Notes under the pieces: model-generated
Told to the model about the DNA's origin: nothing
Databases searched by the model: none
Seen by the model: the letters and a program-made list of their open reading frames with translations, nothing else
From: Butyrivibrio sp. INlla16
GTDB lineage: Bacteria > Bacillota > Clostridia > Lachnospirales > Lachnospiraceae
DNA length: 51,821 bases
Assembly: GCF_900104155.1 (NCBI RefSeq)
Contig: NZ_FMYB01000030.1
Coordinates: forward strand, 1 to 51,821
Direction: 5' to 3'
Shown: piece by piece, positions 25,657 to 34,196 of the stretch
Layout of the letters: every line of letters begins with the position of its first letter
How positions within the stretch are numbered: the first letter of the stretch is position 1
Made by a program: the position numbers and the translations under genes

Positions 25657-27228
25657 TTGAGAGAAAAATTAGAGACACTAACACTTGCTTCCCTTCGCGA
25701 TCTTGCAAAGCAGAATGGAATTAAGAGTGTTACAACAATGAAGAAATCTGAACTCATTGATGCTCTTTTGAAGCTCTATGAGAAACAGCAGGCTGAGGAA
25801 GCTAAGGCAAAAGAAGCTGAGGCAAAAGAAGCTGAGACAAAGGAAGCAGAAAAGAAGCCTGCAAAAAGTGCAAATGAATCAAACGATAAACCTGCACAAA
25901 AAAAGCCCGGCAAGAAGAAGGTTATTATTGCCGATAACAGCAGAAATGACGGAGCAGATAAGAAGCCTGCAGAGAAAAAGGCTCCAGATAAGAATTCTAA
26001 CGAGGCAAAGTCCTCTGAGAATAAGGAACAAAAGTCTTCTGCAGAATCCCAGGAATCCTACGCAAAAAAGGAAACTCCTGCCGATGAGGCTGAAATTGCC
26101 AATGGAATAGAAGCAGACGGTATTCTTGAAGTAATGCAGGATGGTTTTGGATTTATCAGATGCGAGAATTATCTTCCCGGTGAGAACGATGTTTATGTTG
26201 CTCCGGGTATGATAAGAAAGTATAATCTCAAAACCGGTGATATTCTTAAAGGTATTGCCAGACAGAAAAAGGAAAACGATAAGTTCGGAGCATTGCTCCA
26301 GCTTAATTCAATAAACGGCTATAAGCCAGAAGTTGCTATGGGCAGATGGGATTTTGAGAAGATGACACCCATTTTCCCGAATCAGCAGATTGTTCTTGAA
26401 CATCCCGGCTGCACGATAGCAATGAGAATCATGGATATGATCTCACCTATCGGTAAGGGACAGCGTGGAATGATCGTTTCACCGCCTAAGGCAGGAAAGA
26501 CAACACTTCTTAAGGATGTTGCTCTTTCAGTAAAGAGAAGTAATCCCGATATTCACCTTATAGTTCTTCTTATAGACGAGCGTCCTGAGGAAGTTACAGA
26601 TATCAAGGAGAGTATTGAGGGGCCTAACGCTGAGGTTATCTATTCAACCTTCGACGAGCTTCCGGAGCACCATAAGAGAGTATCTGAGATGGTTATTGAG
26701 CGTGCTAAGCGACTTGTTGAGCACAACAAGGACGTTATGATTCTTCTTGATTCAATTACAAGGCTTACAAGAGCATACAATATTGTAGTTCCTCCGTCAG
26801 GAAGAACTCTTTCCGGAGGTCTTGATCCGGCGGCTCTTCATATGCCTAAGAGATTCTTCGGCGCAGCAAGAAACATGAGACAGGGCGGAAGTCTTACAAT
26901 CCTTGCTACAGCACTTGTAGAGACAGGTTCCAAGATGGACGATGTTATATATGAGGAATTCAAGGGAACAGGTAACATGGAAATGGTTCTCGATAGAAAG
27001 ATGCAGGAGAAGAGAATATTCCCTGCTATCAATATTCCCAAGTCCAGTACCAGACGTGAAGATCTTCTTCTCAAGCCCGAAGAACTCGCAGCAGTTAATG
27101 CACTTCGCAAGGGCTTCAACGGCATGAAGGCAGACGAAGCTGTAGACCAGTGCATAAACATGTTCTCCAAAACCCGCACCAACCAGGAATTCGTACGACT
27201 TGTAGAAAAACAGATTTCAAGATATTGA
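25657..27228 (+). CDS. rho: Transcription termination factor Rho
   Basis: A 523-residue Rho starting at TTG, with AAAGGA seven bases upstream. Rho_N (about 1-40, LTLASLRDLAKQNGIKSVTTMKKSELIDAL) is followed by a 110-residue low-complexity insertion rich in Lys, Glu and Ala (about 44-150), then the RNA-binding cold-shock-like domain (about 150-215, GILEVMQDGFGFIR), and the hexameric ATPase with Walker A PPKAGKTTLL, Walker B VLLIDERPEE and the R-loop RTLSGGLDP. Insertions between Rho_N and the RNA-binding domain occur in several phyla and can bind RNA or drive condensate formation. A Rho-independent-type hairpin follows the stop. Confidence 0.97.
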   Translation: MREKLETLTLASLRDLAKQNGIKSVTTMKKSELIDALLKLYEKQQAEEAKAKEAEAKEAETKEAEKKPAKSANESNDKPAQKKPGKKKVIIADNSRNDGADKKPAEKKAPDKNSNEAKSSENKEQKSSAESQESYAKKETPADEAEIANGIEADGILEVMQDGFGFIRCENYLPGENDVYVAPGMIRKYNLKTGDILKGIARQKKENDKFGALLQLNSINGYKPEVAMGRWDFEKMTPIFPNQQIVLEHPGCTIAMRIMDMISPIGKGQRGMIVSPPKAGKTTLLKDVALSVKRSNPDIHLIVLLIDERPEEVTDIKESIEGPNAEVIYSTFDELPEHHKRVSEMVIERAKRLVEHNKDVMILLDSITRLTRAYNIVVPPSGRTLSGGLDPAALHMPKRFFGAARNMRQGGSLTILATALVETGSKMDDVIYEEFKGTGNMEMVLDRKMQEKRIFPAINIPKSSTRREDLLLKPEELAAVNALRKGFNGMKADEAVDQCINMFSKTRTNQEFVRLVEKQISRY

Positions 27229-27238
27229 TATACATGAC

Positions 27239-27327
27239 GACCGGGACAAAGTATATTGGTTCAAAACCTCGTTGCAAAAAACGCATAATCGGTTTTGCTC
27301 CAACACACTTTGTCCCGGTCTGTTTTT
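27239..27327 (+). terminator. Terminator hairpin after rho (copy of a dispersed repeat)
   Basis: GACCGGGACAAAGT (27239-27252) pairs perfectly with ACTTTGTCCCGGTC (27307-27320), and TGTTTTTATTT follows. An inner stem CAAAACC/GGTTTTG encloses CTCGTTGC and ACGCATAATCG, the same core as in the hairpin at 7435 in opposite orientation. Confidence 0.85.
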
Positions 27328-27417
27328 ATTTCAAATGGAAATCTGTTTTATCTACAATCGTACGAGCCTCAAGGAATGAAGAGGGTTATAGTATTGGTTA
27401 AAGAAATATATATCCCC

Positions 27418-27501
27418 ACCCCTCCCGTATCATTCCAAAAAAAATAAACGCCGGGGCGTTTTTTGGGAGGAGGGGTTGTCAGGTGGGGAACCCGACAACC
27501 C
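27418..27501 (+). other. GC-rich structured intergenic segment with a bidirectional terminator-like hairpin
   Basis: The 27328-27776 gap has no convincing gene. Inside it, AAACGC-cggg-GCGTTT (27446-27461) with T or A runs on both sides could terminate transcription in either direction. ACCCCTCCC (27418-27426) can pair with GGGAGGAGGGGT (27465-27476), and GGGTTGTC (27473-27480) pairs with GACAACCC (27494-27501). These pairings partly compete. The rest (27510-27720) is AT-rich, with a TATACT box at 27723-27728 that may serve the next gene. Confidence 0.45.
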
Positions 27502-27776
27502 GGTATGAAAAAAGTTTTGTTGGGGGAGTCAGAAGTTCTAACTCCTGTTAAATTTATAGTAAAGAGTAAATTTGTACAGAATATGGACAATTCATAAACT
27601 AAATATAAAATAATTCGAAATTATATCTAATCACGAACGAATTTTAGAATATTATGTGTCTATAATGACGAGTAAATATAAAAGAATTTTCCAATAATAA
27701 AGCGCCTTAGAGTAAAACATGTTATACTATTTTTATAAAAATGACTAATAAACGAACACCGCCTGGGGGAAAATCA

Positions 27777-28946
27777 ATGATTCAAAAAGGCATGAACGTT
27801 TTTTCAAATATTTCTTCATTATCCGGGGGAGCGATTGCTGCGGTGGCAGCAAAAGCTGCTGCTTCGTCGCTACTTTTGCGCATTAGTTACGAGTCTATAG
27901 AATTTCATACTGATGATGGCAGACCGGTCAATGTTCCCGTTCGCTTTATTCCGCATCCTGAAAACCATGCGCTTCGTGAATTCTGTGTTGTTCTCGGCAA
28001 TGTAAATATTCAGGGGCTTTCCGGTGCTTCGGAAGTTCATGTGACGGTTGAGCGTGTAAGGAAGATGACGGATATTCCGGATGATATATATATAAAACCG
28101 GAATATATCAATCTGTATCTTGATGGCGGAGAAGGTATAAGCAGGCTTACTGCTGTTGAGCGTGGAGTACCTGCCGGATTTGCGAATATTGATAAGGAAG
28201 CGAGAGATGTAATTTTCGAGGCTGTTGCGGATGCAATCCATTTTGCGGATATAATGCCGCTTATAAAAATAACGGTTTCTGCCATATCGTATAATAACAG
28301 CTCATTGCAGTTTAGTATTACCGGGGGCAACGGTTCCGTTGCCAGAACTTCACAGGACGATGTTTTATCGGAAATCGCAGGTACCATTCAGGAGCAATAT
28401 GAATCCGGGATAAGGAATGTTATTGCGGTTCCGGGTAATGCAGGCCATAAATATATACAGGATAATACCCATATATCTATGGCGCACTGCATAAGATGCA
28501 GAAACTATATAGGTGACACGCTAGATATGGCAGCAATGGTTGGTATGGAAAATTTCCTGCTTGTCGGAAATGCTTCAAAGCTTATCAGACTGGCTGCGGG
28601 TATTATGGATACTCATACCTGGAATGCTGACGGAAGGCGAGAAGTATTTTCACTTCATACGGTATTAGCGGGTGGAACTATATCCCAGGCCAGAATCCTT
28701 CAGGATCTGGCAACCACGGATCAGATGCTCGCAAAGCTCACGGAATGGGGAATCCGTGATGCGGTAATGCAAAGTATCTGTGTGAAGATAGGCGATTATG
28801 TTCAGAACAGAATCGGCGGTAAAGCTATGAAGTTCGGAGTTATTCCGATTCATCAGGATTACGGCATTCTGGGACAGACTCCCGATATCGGAGATGTTAT
28901 TGCATGTGTTAGCAGAGAACAGTTTGCACTATCTATAAAAAAATAA
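27777..28946 (+). CDS. CbiD-like protein (cobalt-precorrin C1-methyltransferase family), divergent orphan
   Basis: A 389-residue protein. The C-terminal two-thirds carry the CbiD signature blocks: VIAVPGNAGHKYIQDNTHIS, then CRNYIGDTLDMA, then FLLVGNASKLIRLAAGIMDTHTWNADGRREV. The N-terminus is odd: the usual GYTTGSCA block before the alanine-rich helix is replaced by SSLSGGAIAAVAAKAAA. CbiD methylates C1 of cobalt-precorrin-5B in anaerobic cobalamin synthesis, but no other cobalamin gene lies near and the neighbours are rho and trpS. It may be a remnant, a paralogue with another role, or a genuine scattered cbiD. The ATG at 27777 has GGGGGA seven bases ahead; an ATG at 27741 sits almost at the predicted transcription start with no ribosome binding site. 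Confidence 0.75.
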   Translation: MIQKGMNVFSNISSLSGGAIAAVAAKAAASSLLLRISYESIEFHTDDGRPVNVPVRFIPHPENHALREFCVVLGNVNIQGLSGASEVHVTVERVRKMTDIPDDIYIKPEYINLYLDGGEGISRLTAVERGVPAGFANIDKEARDVIFEAVADAIHFADIMPLIKITVSAISYNNSSLQFSITGGNGSVARTSQDDVLSEIAGTIQEQYESGIRNVIAVPGNAGHKYIQDNTHISMAHCIRCRNYIGDTLDMAAMVGMENFLLVGNASKLIRLAAGIMDTHTWNADGRREVFSLHTVLAGGTISQARILQDLATTDQMLAKLTEWGIRDAVMQSICVKIGDYVQNRIGGKAMKFGVIPIHQDYGILGQTPDIGDVIACVSREQFALSIKK

Positions 28947-28997
28947 GGTTTTTTGATATAATATTTAATTATATATTTTAAGGAGATGGAAAAAGTT

Positions 28998-30092
28998 ATG
29001 CGCAAAGTTATACTTACCGGCGATCGCCCGACGGGGAAGCTTCATGTCGGTCATTATGTCGGTTCACTCAGAAGGAGAGTGGAACTCCAGAATTCAGGGG
29101 AGTTTGATGATATTTTCATTATGATCGCGGATGCTCAGGCTCTTACAGACAATGCCGAGAATCCCGAGAAGGTGAGACAGAATGTTATTGAGGTTGCGCT
29201 CGATTATCTCGCGGTAGGTCTTGATCCCGCAAAGAGCACGCTTTTTGTACAGTCACAGATACCTGAACTTACAGAGCTTACATTCTATTACATGAATCTT
29301 GTTACAGTATCCAGACTTCAGAGAAATCCCACAGTAAAGTCTGAAATACAGATGAGAAATTTTGAAACAAGCATTCCGGTTGGATTTTTCACATATCCCA
29401 TAAGCCAGGCTGCTGATATTACCGCATTTAAGGCTACAACTGTTCCCGTTGGAGAGGATCAGGAACCAATGATAGAGCAGTGCAGAGAAATTGTAAGAAA
29501 ATTCAATTCAGTATACGGTGAAGCGCTTGTTGAGCCGAACATCCTGCTTCCAGATAATGCAGCTTGTCTTCGCCTTCCGGGTACCGACGGAACAGCTAAG
29601 ATGAGCAAATCACTTGGAAACTGTATTTACCTTTCAGAGTCACCGGAGATGATAAAAAAGAAGGTAATGGGAATGTTCACAGATCCCAATCACCTTCGCG
29701 TTGAGGATCCGGGCGAAGTTGAGAACAATCCGGTATTTATTTATCTTGATGCATTTGCAAAGGATGAGCATTTTGCTGAGTTTGCTCCCGATTATGCAAA
29801 TCTCGATGAGATGAAGGCTCACTACAAGAGAGGCGGCCTTGGAGATGTTAAGGTTAAGAAGTTCCTTAACAATGTCCTCCAGTCCGAGCTTGAGCCTATC
29901 AGAAAGCGCAGAGAGGAATTCCAGAAGGATATTCCGTATGTATATGACGTTATCAAGAAGGGCTCGGAAGTTGCAGAAGAGGTTGCAGCACAGACTCTCA
30001 GTGACGTTAAGAAGGCTATGAAAATCGATTATTTCTCAGATGAAGAGCTTATAGCTATGCAGTCTGCGAAATATCAGGTGACAGAAGACTGA
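28998..30092 (+). CDS. trpS: Tryptophanyl-tRNA synthetase
   Basis: A 364-residue class I synthetase: [20 protein letters not shown] contains the HIGH-type motif, and [10 protein letters not shown] the KMSKS loop. It charges tRNA-Trp. The ATG at 28998 is chosen over the in-frame ATG at 28986 because AAGGAG abuts the latter. The 51-base gap to the preceding gene is too short for a T-box, so tryptophan control by that mechanism is not visible. A TATAAT-like box occurs within this gap. The TGDRPTG version is the common Firmicute TrpRS type with no fusion or truncation. Confidence 0.96.
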   Translation: MRKVILTGDRPTGKLHVGHYVGSLRRRVELQNSGEFDDIFIMIADAQALTDNAENPEKVRQNVIEVALDYLAVGLDPAKSTLFVQSQIPELTELTFYYMNLVTVSRLQRNPTVKSEIQMRNFETSIPVGFFTYPISQAADITAFKATTVPVGEDQEPMIEQCREIVRKFNSVYGEALVEPNILLPDNAACLRLPGTDGTAKMSKSLGNCIYLSESPEMIKKKVMGMFTDPNHLRVEDPGEVENNPVFIYLDAFAKDEHFAEFAPDYANLDEMKAHYKRGGLGDVKVKKFLNNVLQSELEPIRKRREEFQKDIPYVYDVIKKGSEVAEEVAAQTLSDVKKAMKIDYFSDEELIAMQSAKYQVTED

Positions 30093-30134
30093 TCGCCTGT
30101 TAATAAAAAATCTTCCAAATGATGGAGGCACTAC

Positions 30135-31580
30135 ATGAAGAACATTCTATTTGTTGCATCAGAAGGCGTACCATTTATTAAAACCGGCGGACTTGCAGAT
30201 GTTGTTGGCTCTCTGCCTAAGGACATTGATAAGAAGTATTTCGATGTAAGAGTTATCCTCCCGAAATATACCTGTATGGCACAGGAGATGAAGGATAAGC
30301 TCGAATATGTTTCGAATTTTTACATGGATTTTCACTGGAAGAGCGAGTATGTGGGAATCTTTTATGCTGAGGTTGAAGGCATAAAGTACTACTTTATAGA
30401 TAATGAGTATTTCTTTAACGGAATGGCTCCCTATAGCGGAGATGTTATCTGGGAGATTGAGAAGTTTGCATATTTCAGCAAGGCTGCGCTTTCAATTCTT
30501 CCGGTTATAGGATTCAGACCTGATATAATTCATTGCCACGACTGGCAGACAGGTCTTATCCCGGTTTACCTTAAGGAGAGATTCCAGGGTAATGAATTTT
30601 TCCGTGGCATAAAGTCTATAATGACAATTCATAACTTGAAATTCCAGGGTAAATGGGATGCAAAGGATGTTCAGGATATCACAGGACTTCCGGATTATTA
30701 CTTCACACCCGATAAGCTTGGATATTACAAGGATGCAAACCTGCTTAAGGGCGGTATCGTATATGCTGATGCGATCACAACCGTCAGCAGTACTTATGCT
30801 GAAGAAATTAAAACCGAGTTTTACGGAGAAGGTCTAGATGGTCTATTGAGAGCCAGAACCAATGACCTTCGCGGTATTGTCAATGGTATTGATTATACGG
30901 AATTCAATCCCGAGACAGATAAGTTCCTGGATTATCCTTATAATGCAATCAATTTCCGCAAGGAGAAGGTGAAGAATAAGAGAGCACTCCAGAGAGAGCT
31001 TGGACTTCCCGAGGATGATAAGACAATGTTGATCGGTATTATTTCAAGACTTACCGATCAGAAGGGCTTTGACCTTATAGCTTATGTTCTGGATGAGCTC
31101 TGTCAGGATGCAATTCAGATAGTTGTTCTCGGAACAGGTGAAGAACAGTATGAGAATATGTTCCGTCACTTTGCATGGAAGTTCCCGGAAAAGGTTTCTG
31201 CGAATATTTTTTATTCCAATCCTTTGTCACATAAGATTTATGCAGCATCTGATGCTTTCCTTATGCCTTCGCTGTTTGAGCCCTGCGGACTTTCACAGCT
31301 GATGGCGCTTAGATATGGTTCTATTCCGATTGTCAGACAGACCGGAGGACTTACCGATACCGTTGAGCCCTACAATCAATATGAAAGCAAGGGTACAGGC
31401 TTCGGATTCCTAAACTATAATGCGCATGAGATGATGCGTACTGTTCGCGAAGCTGAGAGAGTATACTATGACAACAAGCGTGAATGGAACAAGATGATTG
31501 ATCGTGCAATGGCTGCCAACTTCTCATGGGAGGTTTCGGCATCCAAATATCAGGAGATGTACGATTGGCTTAGACCGTAA
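30135..31580 (+). CDS. glgA: Glycogen synthase (ADP-glucose type, GT5)
   Basis: A 481-residue GT-B enzyme. KTGGLADVVGSLP (residues 16-28) is the ADP-glucose-binding signature of bacterial glycogen synthases; PDIIHCHDWQTGLIP and the C-terminal EPCGLSQLMALRYGSIPIVRQTGGL are further hallmarks. It extends alpha-1,4-glucan using ADP-glucose. GGAGG lies six bases before the ATG. No other glycogen gene (glgB, glgC, glgD, glgP) is in the window, so it is encoded apart from its pathway, as in several Lachnospiraceae. The flippase gene begins five bases after its stop. Confidence 0.96.
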   Translation: MKNILFVASEGVPFIKTGGLADVVGSLPKDIDKKYFDVRVILPKYTCMAQEMKDKLEYVSNFYMDFHWKSEYVGIFYAEVEGIKYYFIDNEYFFNGMAPYSGDVIWEIEKFAYFSKAALSILPVIGFRPDIIHCHDWQTGLIPVYLKERFQGNEFFRGIKSIMTIHNLKFQGKWDAKDVQDITGLPDYYFTPDKLGYYKDANLLKGGIVYADAITTVSSTYAEEIKTEFYGEGLDGLLRARTNDLRGIVNGIDYTEFNPETDKFLDYPYNAINFRKEKVKNKRALQRELGLPEDDKTMLIGIISRLTDQKGFDLIAYVLDELCQDAIQIVVLGTGEEQYENMFRHFAWKFPEKVSANIFYSNPLSHKIYAASDAFLMPSLFEPCGLSQLMALRYGSIPIVRQTGGLTDTVEPYNQYESKGTGFGFLNYNAHEMMRTVREAERVYYDNKREWNKMIDRAMAANFSWEVSASKYQEMYDWLRP

Positions 31581-31584
31581 TAAT

Positions 31585-33237
31585 ATGAGCAAAAAGAAAA
31601 ACATGATTGTGCAGGGAAGTGTCCTTGCAACTGCCGGAATAATATCAAGAATTATCGGTCTATTATACCGTGCTCCTCTTACCGGAATTATTGGTGATGA
31701 GGGCAATGGATATTACAGTACGGCTTACAATATTTATTCAATTGTATTGTTGATTTCGGCGTACAGCATACCTTCTGCCATGAGTAAAATCATATCGCAG
31801 AAGCTTGCTGTACACGAGTATCGCAACGCACAGCGGATTTTTCACTGTGCGCTTATTTATGTGTGCGTAGTCGGTGGGCTTGGAAGCCTCTTTGTCTTCT
31901 TTGGGGCGCCGTTTCTTGTAGACGGATATTCAATTCCGGTTCTCAGATTTTTTGCACCTGTAATTTTAATATTCGGACCGCTTGGAGTTTTGCGAGGATA
32001 TTTTCAGGCTCACAGAACGATGGTGCCGACAAGTGTATCGCAGCTTGTTGAGCAATTTTTGAATGCTTTTGTTTCCGTGGGAGCAGCTTATTTTCTTGTG
32101 AAATTTGCTATTTCGAAAGGAAGCGATGATTCTACCAGAGCCATGTATGGTGCAATAGGAAGTTCACTTGGAACAGGATCCGGTGTGGTTATAGCACTGA
32201 TATTTATGTATTTTGTATACAGTATCAATAAGGATTATATAAACAGAAAAGTAATTCATGATCATCATGAGGATATGCAGTATAGAGAGATATTCAGACT
32301 GATTATTATGATAGTTACGCCTTTTATTTTGAGTACTGCTATATATAATTTATCAACTACAATGAATTCCACGCTTTTTTCTAAGATAATGACCTATAGC
32401 AAGAATATTCCTCATAATGAGGTGGTCACAAGATATGGCGTTTTTTCACAAAAAGCGGTGGTAATAGCCAATTTTCCGATATCGATTGCGGCAGCTACTG
32501 CAGCAACAATTATGCCGAGCATATCAACTTACTTTGCGCAAAAGAACTATGAAAGAACAGAAGCGCTTGTTGAGAAGGTATATCGTATGATCAATATGAT
32601 AGCTATTCCTTCCGCAGTTGGACTTTTTGCCCTTGCTGATCCTATAATTATGCTTCTGTTTCCGCAAAGGGCGACTATACATGAGGCTGGATTTTTAATG
32701 CAGATGCTTGCTGTTACTGTTGTTTTTTATTCGCTATCAACAGTCAGCAATGCAATTTTGCAAGGTATAGGAAGGGTGAACGCACCGGTTTTAAATGCTA
32801 CCTTTGCTCTTATTGTTCAGACGGCACTGCTTGTGGTACTCCTTCTTTTCACAAATCTTGGAAATAAGGCTCTTGCTATCGTGACTATAACTTATTCATT
32901 TTTGATGTGTGTTTTGAATGAACATTCAATTTCAAAAGTGCTTAATGTTAAACAGGATATTATGAAGATGTATCTGCTCCCTGCTGGGGTATCTGCCGTA
33001 ATGGGAACTGTTGCGTGGGGAGTATATGAGCTGTTTAAGCTCTTATTCGAAAAGTTTATTTCACGTGACTATTTTGTAAACCTATTTGCTGTTATGATTG
33101 CTATTGTTGTAGCAGTAATTATATATGCAGTAGGAATGGTAAGAACGAATGCGGTTACTGAAGAAGAACTTAAATCCTTCCCTAAGGGTCATACATTGGT
33201 AGGCCTTCTGAAGAAGGTACATATTATGAAAAGTTAA
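31585..33237 (+). CDS. MurJ/SpoVB-type polysaccharide or lipid II flippase (MOP superfamily)
   Basis: A 550-residue protein with about 14 hydrophobic helices. The N-terminus QGSVLATAGIISRIIGLLYRAPLTGIIGDEGNGYYSTAYNIY is typical of SpoVB/YtgP-like members of the oligosaccharide flippase family. These proteins flip lipid-linked peptidoglycan or polysaccharide precursors. Lipid II flippase activity is plausible, but sporulation or capsule roles cannot be excluded. The ATG at 31585 lies four bases after the glgA stop without a strong ribosome binding site, so coupling is likely. A start inside glgA at 31498 is possible on paper but adds residues unlike the family. The stop is followed directly by the hairpin repeat at 33239. 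Confidence 0.88.
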   Translation: MSKKKNMIVQGSVLATAGIISRIIGLLYRAPLTGIIGDEGNGYYSTAYNIYSIVLLISAYSIPSAMSKIISQKLAVHEYRNAQRIFHCALIYVCVVGGLGSLFVFFGAPFLVDGYSIPVLRFFAPVILIFGPLGVLRGYFQAHRTMVPTSVSQLVEQFLNAFVSVGAAYFLVKFAISKGSDDSTRAMYGAIGSSLGTGSGVVIALIFMYFVYSINKDYINRKVIHDHHEDMQYREIFRLIIMIVTPFILSTAIYNLSTTMNSTLFSKIMTYSKNIPHNEVVTRYGVFSQKAVVIANFPISIAAATAATIMPSISTYFAQKNYERTEALVEKVYRMINMIAIPSAVGLFALADPIIMLLFPQRATIHEAGFLMQMLAVTVVFYSLSTVSNAILQGIGRVNAPVLNATFALIVQTALLVVLLLFTNLGNKALAIVTITYSFLMCVLNEHSISKVLNVKQDIMKMYLLPAGVSAVMGTVAWGVYELFKLLFEKFISRDYFVNLFAVMIAIVVAVIIYAVGMVRTNAVTEEELKSFPKGHTLVGLLKKVHIMKS

Positions 33238-33238
33238 T

Positions 33239-33259
33239 CCCTTTTCCCAAAGGGGAAGG
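33239..33259 (-). repeat. Short copy of the hairpin repeat, between convergent genes
   Basis: CCCTTTTCCC-aaa-GGGGAAGG folds with one bulge. Read on the minus strand, TATAGCCTTCCCCTT matches the start of the repeat at 25111 (ATAGCCTTCCCCTT). It fills the 22-base gap between the flippase stop and the stop of the opposing gene exactly, so it may terminate both. Confidence 0.55.
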
Positions 33260-34102
33260 CTATAGATCTGTACGATCCGTATAAATACCTGAGATTCCTT
33301 CGCTCAGGTATTTTTTTATTTGTTCATCATCATTAACCGTATGTACAAAAAGCGGAGTATTTGTCTTTTGCATTATACTCATGAATTCCTGATCTTCAGT
33401 GAGGTCAATATGAAAAGTAAAACCAACAAGAGGCTTTTTGGCAGCGCGAAGAAGTGCTTCCTCTGTGCGTTCTGAATCCTCAGTCTCATACAAGGTATAA
33501 ATGATATAAGGGAAACCGGCCTTTTTTACCTCATCATATTCTGATGCATGATATATCTGAACGACAAATCTGTCTGTGAGATCGGGATAGGAAGAGGCTA
33601 TCATTTTATATGTTTCAATATTTGTTTCTTTTGTATCAGTGACAACAATCATATCCGTATATTCACGCATATAATTTGCAATATCATCAAAGGTGAGAAC
33701 AGTGAATTTTTCCAATATTTTACACTGAAGATAATCCGAAAGAGTCGGAGCCTCTCCGGGAGTCATCTGCTTGCCGTCTAAATAGAGATCACCCCAGGCT
33801 TTCCCGCAGACAAGGGTGCCGTCACTTGTGTAATGAAAATCAACCTCGATAATTTTGTTTCCTGCTAAGAGACTATTTTCAAGAGCTTCTCTGGAATTTG
33901 TGTAATCGCATAAAGTGCCCTCATCATCACTTACAAAACCACAGGCATGGATTATATATTTATTCTCTGAAAAAATACTTCGCATGGCTTCTATGTTGTC
34001 AGGAACCTTGCCTGAAGAACATGCAGATATAAAAAGTGACATGGTAACTACCATGATAAGTACGATATTCAGCTTCATTTTTTTGAATGATGTAATGAAC
34101 AT
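33260..34102 (-). CDS. Lipoprotein with degenerate glycerophosphodiester phosphodiesterase (GDPD) fold
   Basis: A 280-residue lipoprotein on the minus strand: the signal peptide ends in FISAC with Cys28 lipidated. The body follows the GDPD barrel order: IIHACG (His52), NSREALENS (Glu75), KIIEVDFHYTSDG (Glu86, Asp88), then CGKAW where active enzymes have HDW, so the second catalytic histidine is lysine (Lys101). Metal ligands seem kept while the acid/base is lost, pointing to a weakened enzyme or a binding protein. GDPDs hydrolyse glycerophosphodiesters such as teichoic acid turnover products, and the divergent neighbour is a phosphoglycerol transferase. AAGGA is suitably placed for the start at 34102; an ATG at 34078 is the alternative. 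It is the only complete gene on this strand in the window. Confidence 0.72.
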   Translation of the reverse strand: MFITSFKKMKLNIVLIMVVTMSLFISACSSGKVPDNIEAMRSIFSENKYIIHACGFVSDDEGTLCDYTNSREALENSLLAGNKIIEVDFHYTSDGTLVCGKAWGDLYLDGKQMTPGEAPTLSDYLQCKILEKFTVLTFDDIANYMREYTDMIVVTDTKETNIETYKMIASSYPDLTDRFVVQIYHASEYDEVKKAGFPYIIYTLYETEDSERTEEALLRAAKKPLVGFTFHIDLTEDQEFMSIMQKTNTPLFVHTVNDDEQIKKYLSEGISGIYTDRTDL

Positions 34103-34196
34103 AAGTAATGAATCCTTATAGTTTGTTAGGTCTTATTATGCTAAAATAGTATAGTTTGGTGAAATCAAAAATAATTATAACATTTAAGGAACAGTC

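Noticed and set aside
27741..27776. Upstream ATG at 27741 for the CbiD-like gene, and a cobalamin riboswitch
   Set aside because: No ribosome binding site precedes this ATG, and it lies about 12 bases after a TATACT box. No cobalamin-box-like structure could be recognised in the leader.
28947..28997. T-box riboswitch before trpS
   Set aside because: The gap is only 51 bases and has no specifier stem, T-box sequence or terminator.
31498..31584. Longer start of the flippase gene inside glgA
   Set aside because: The extra residues are encoded by sequence under selection for glgA in another frame and do not look like the family. The ATG at 31585 starts where the conserved N-terminus begins.
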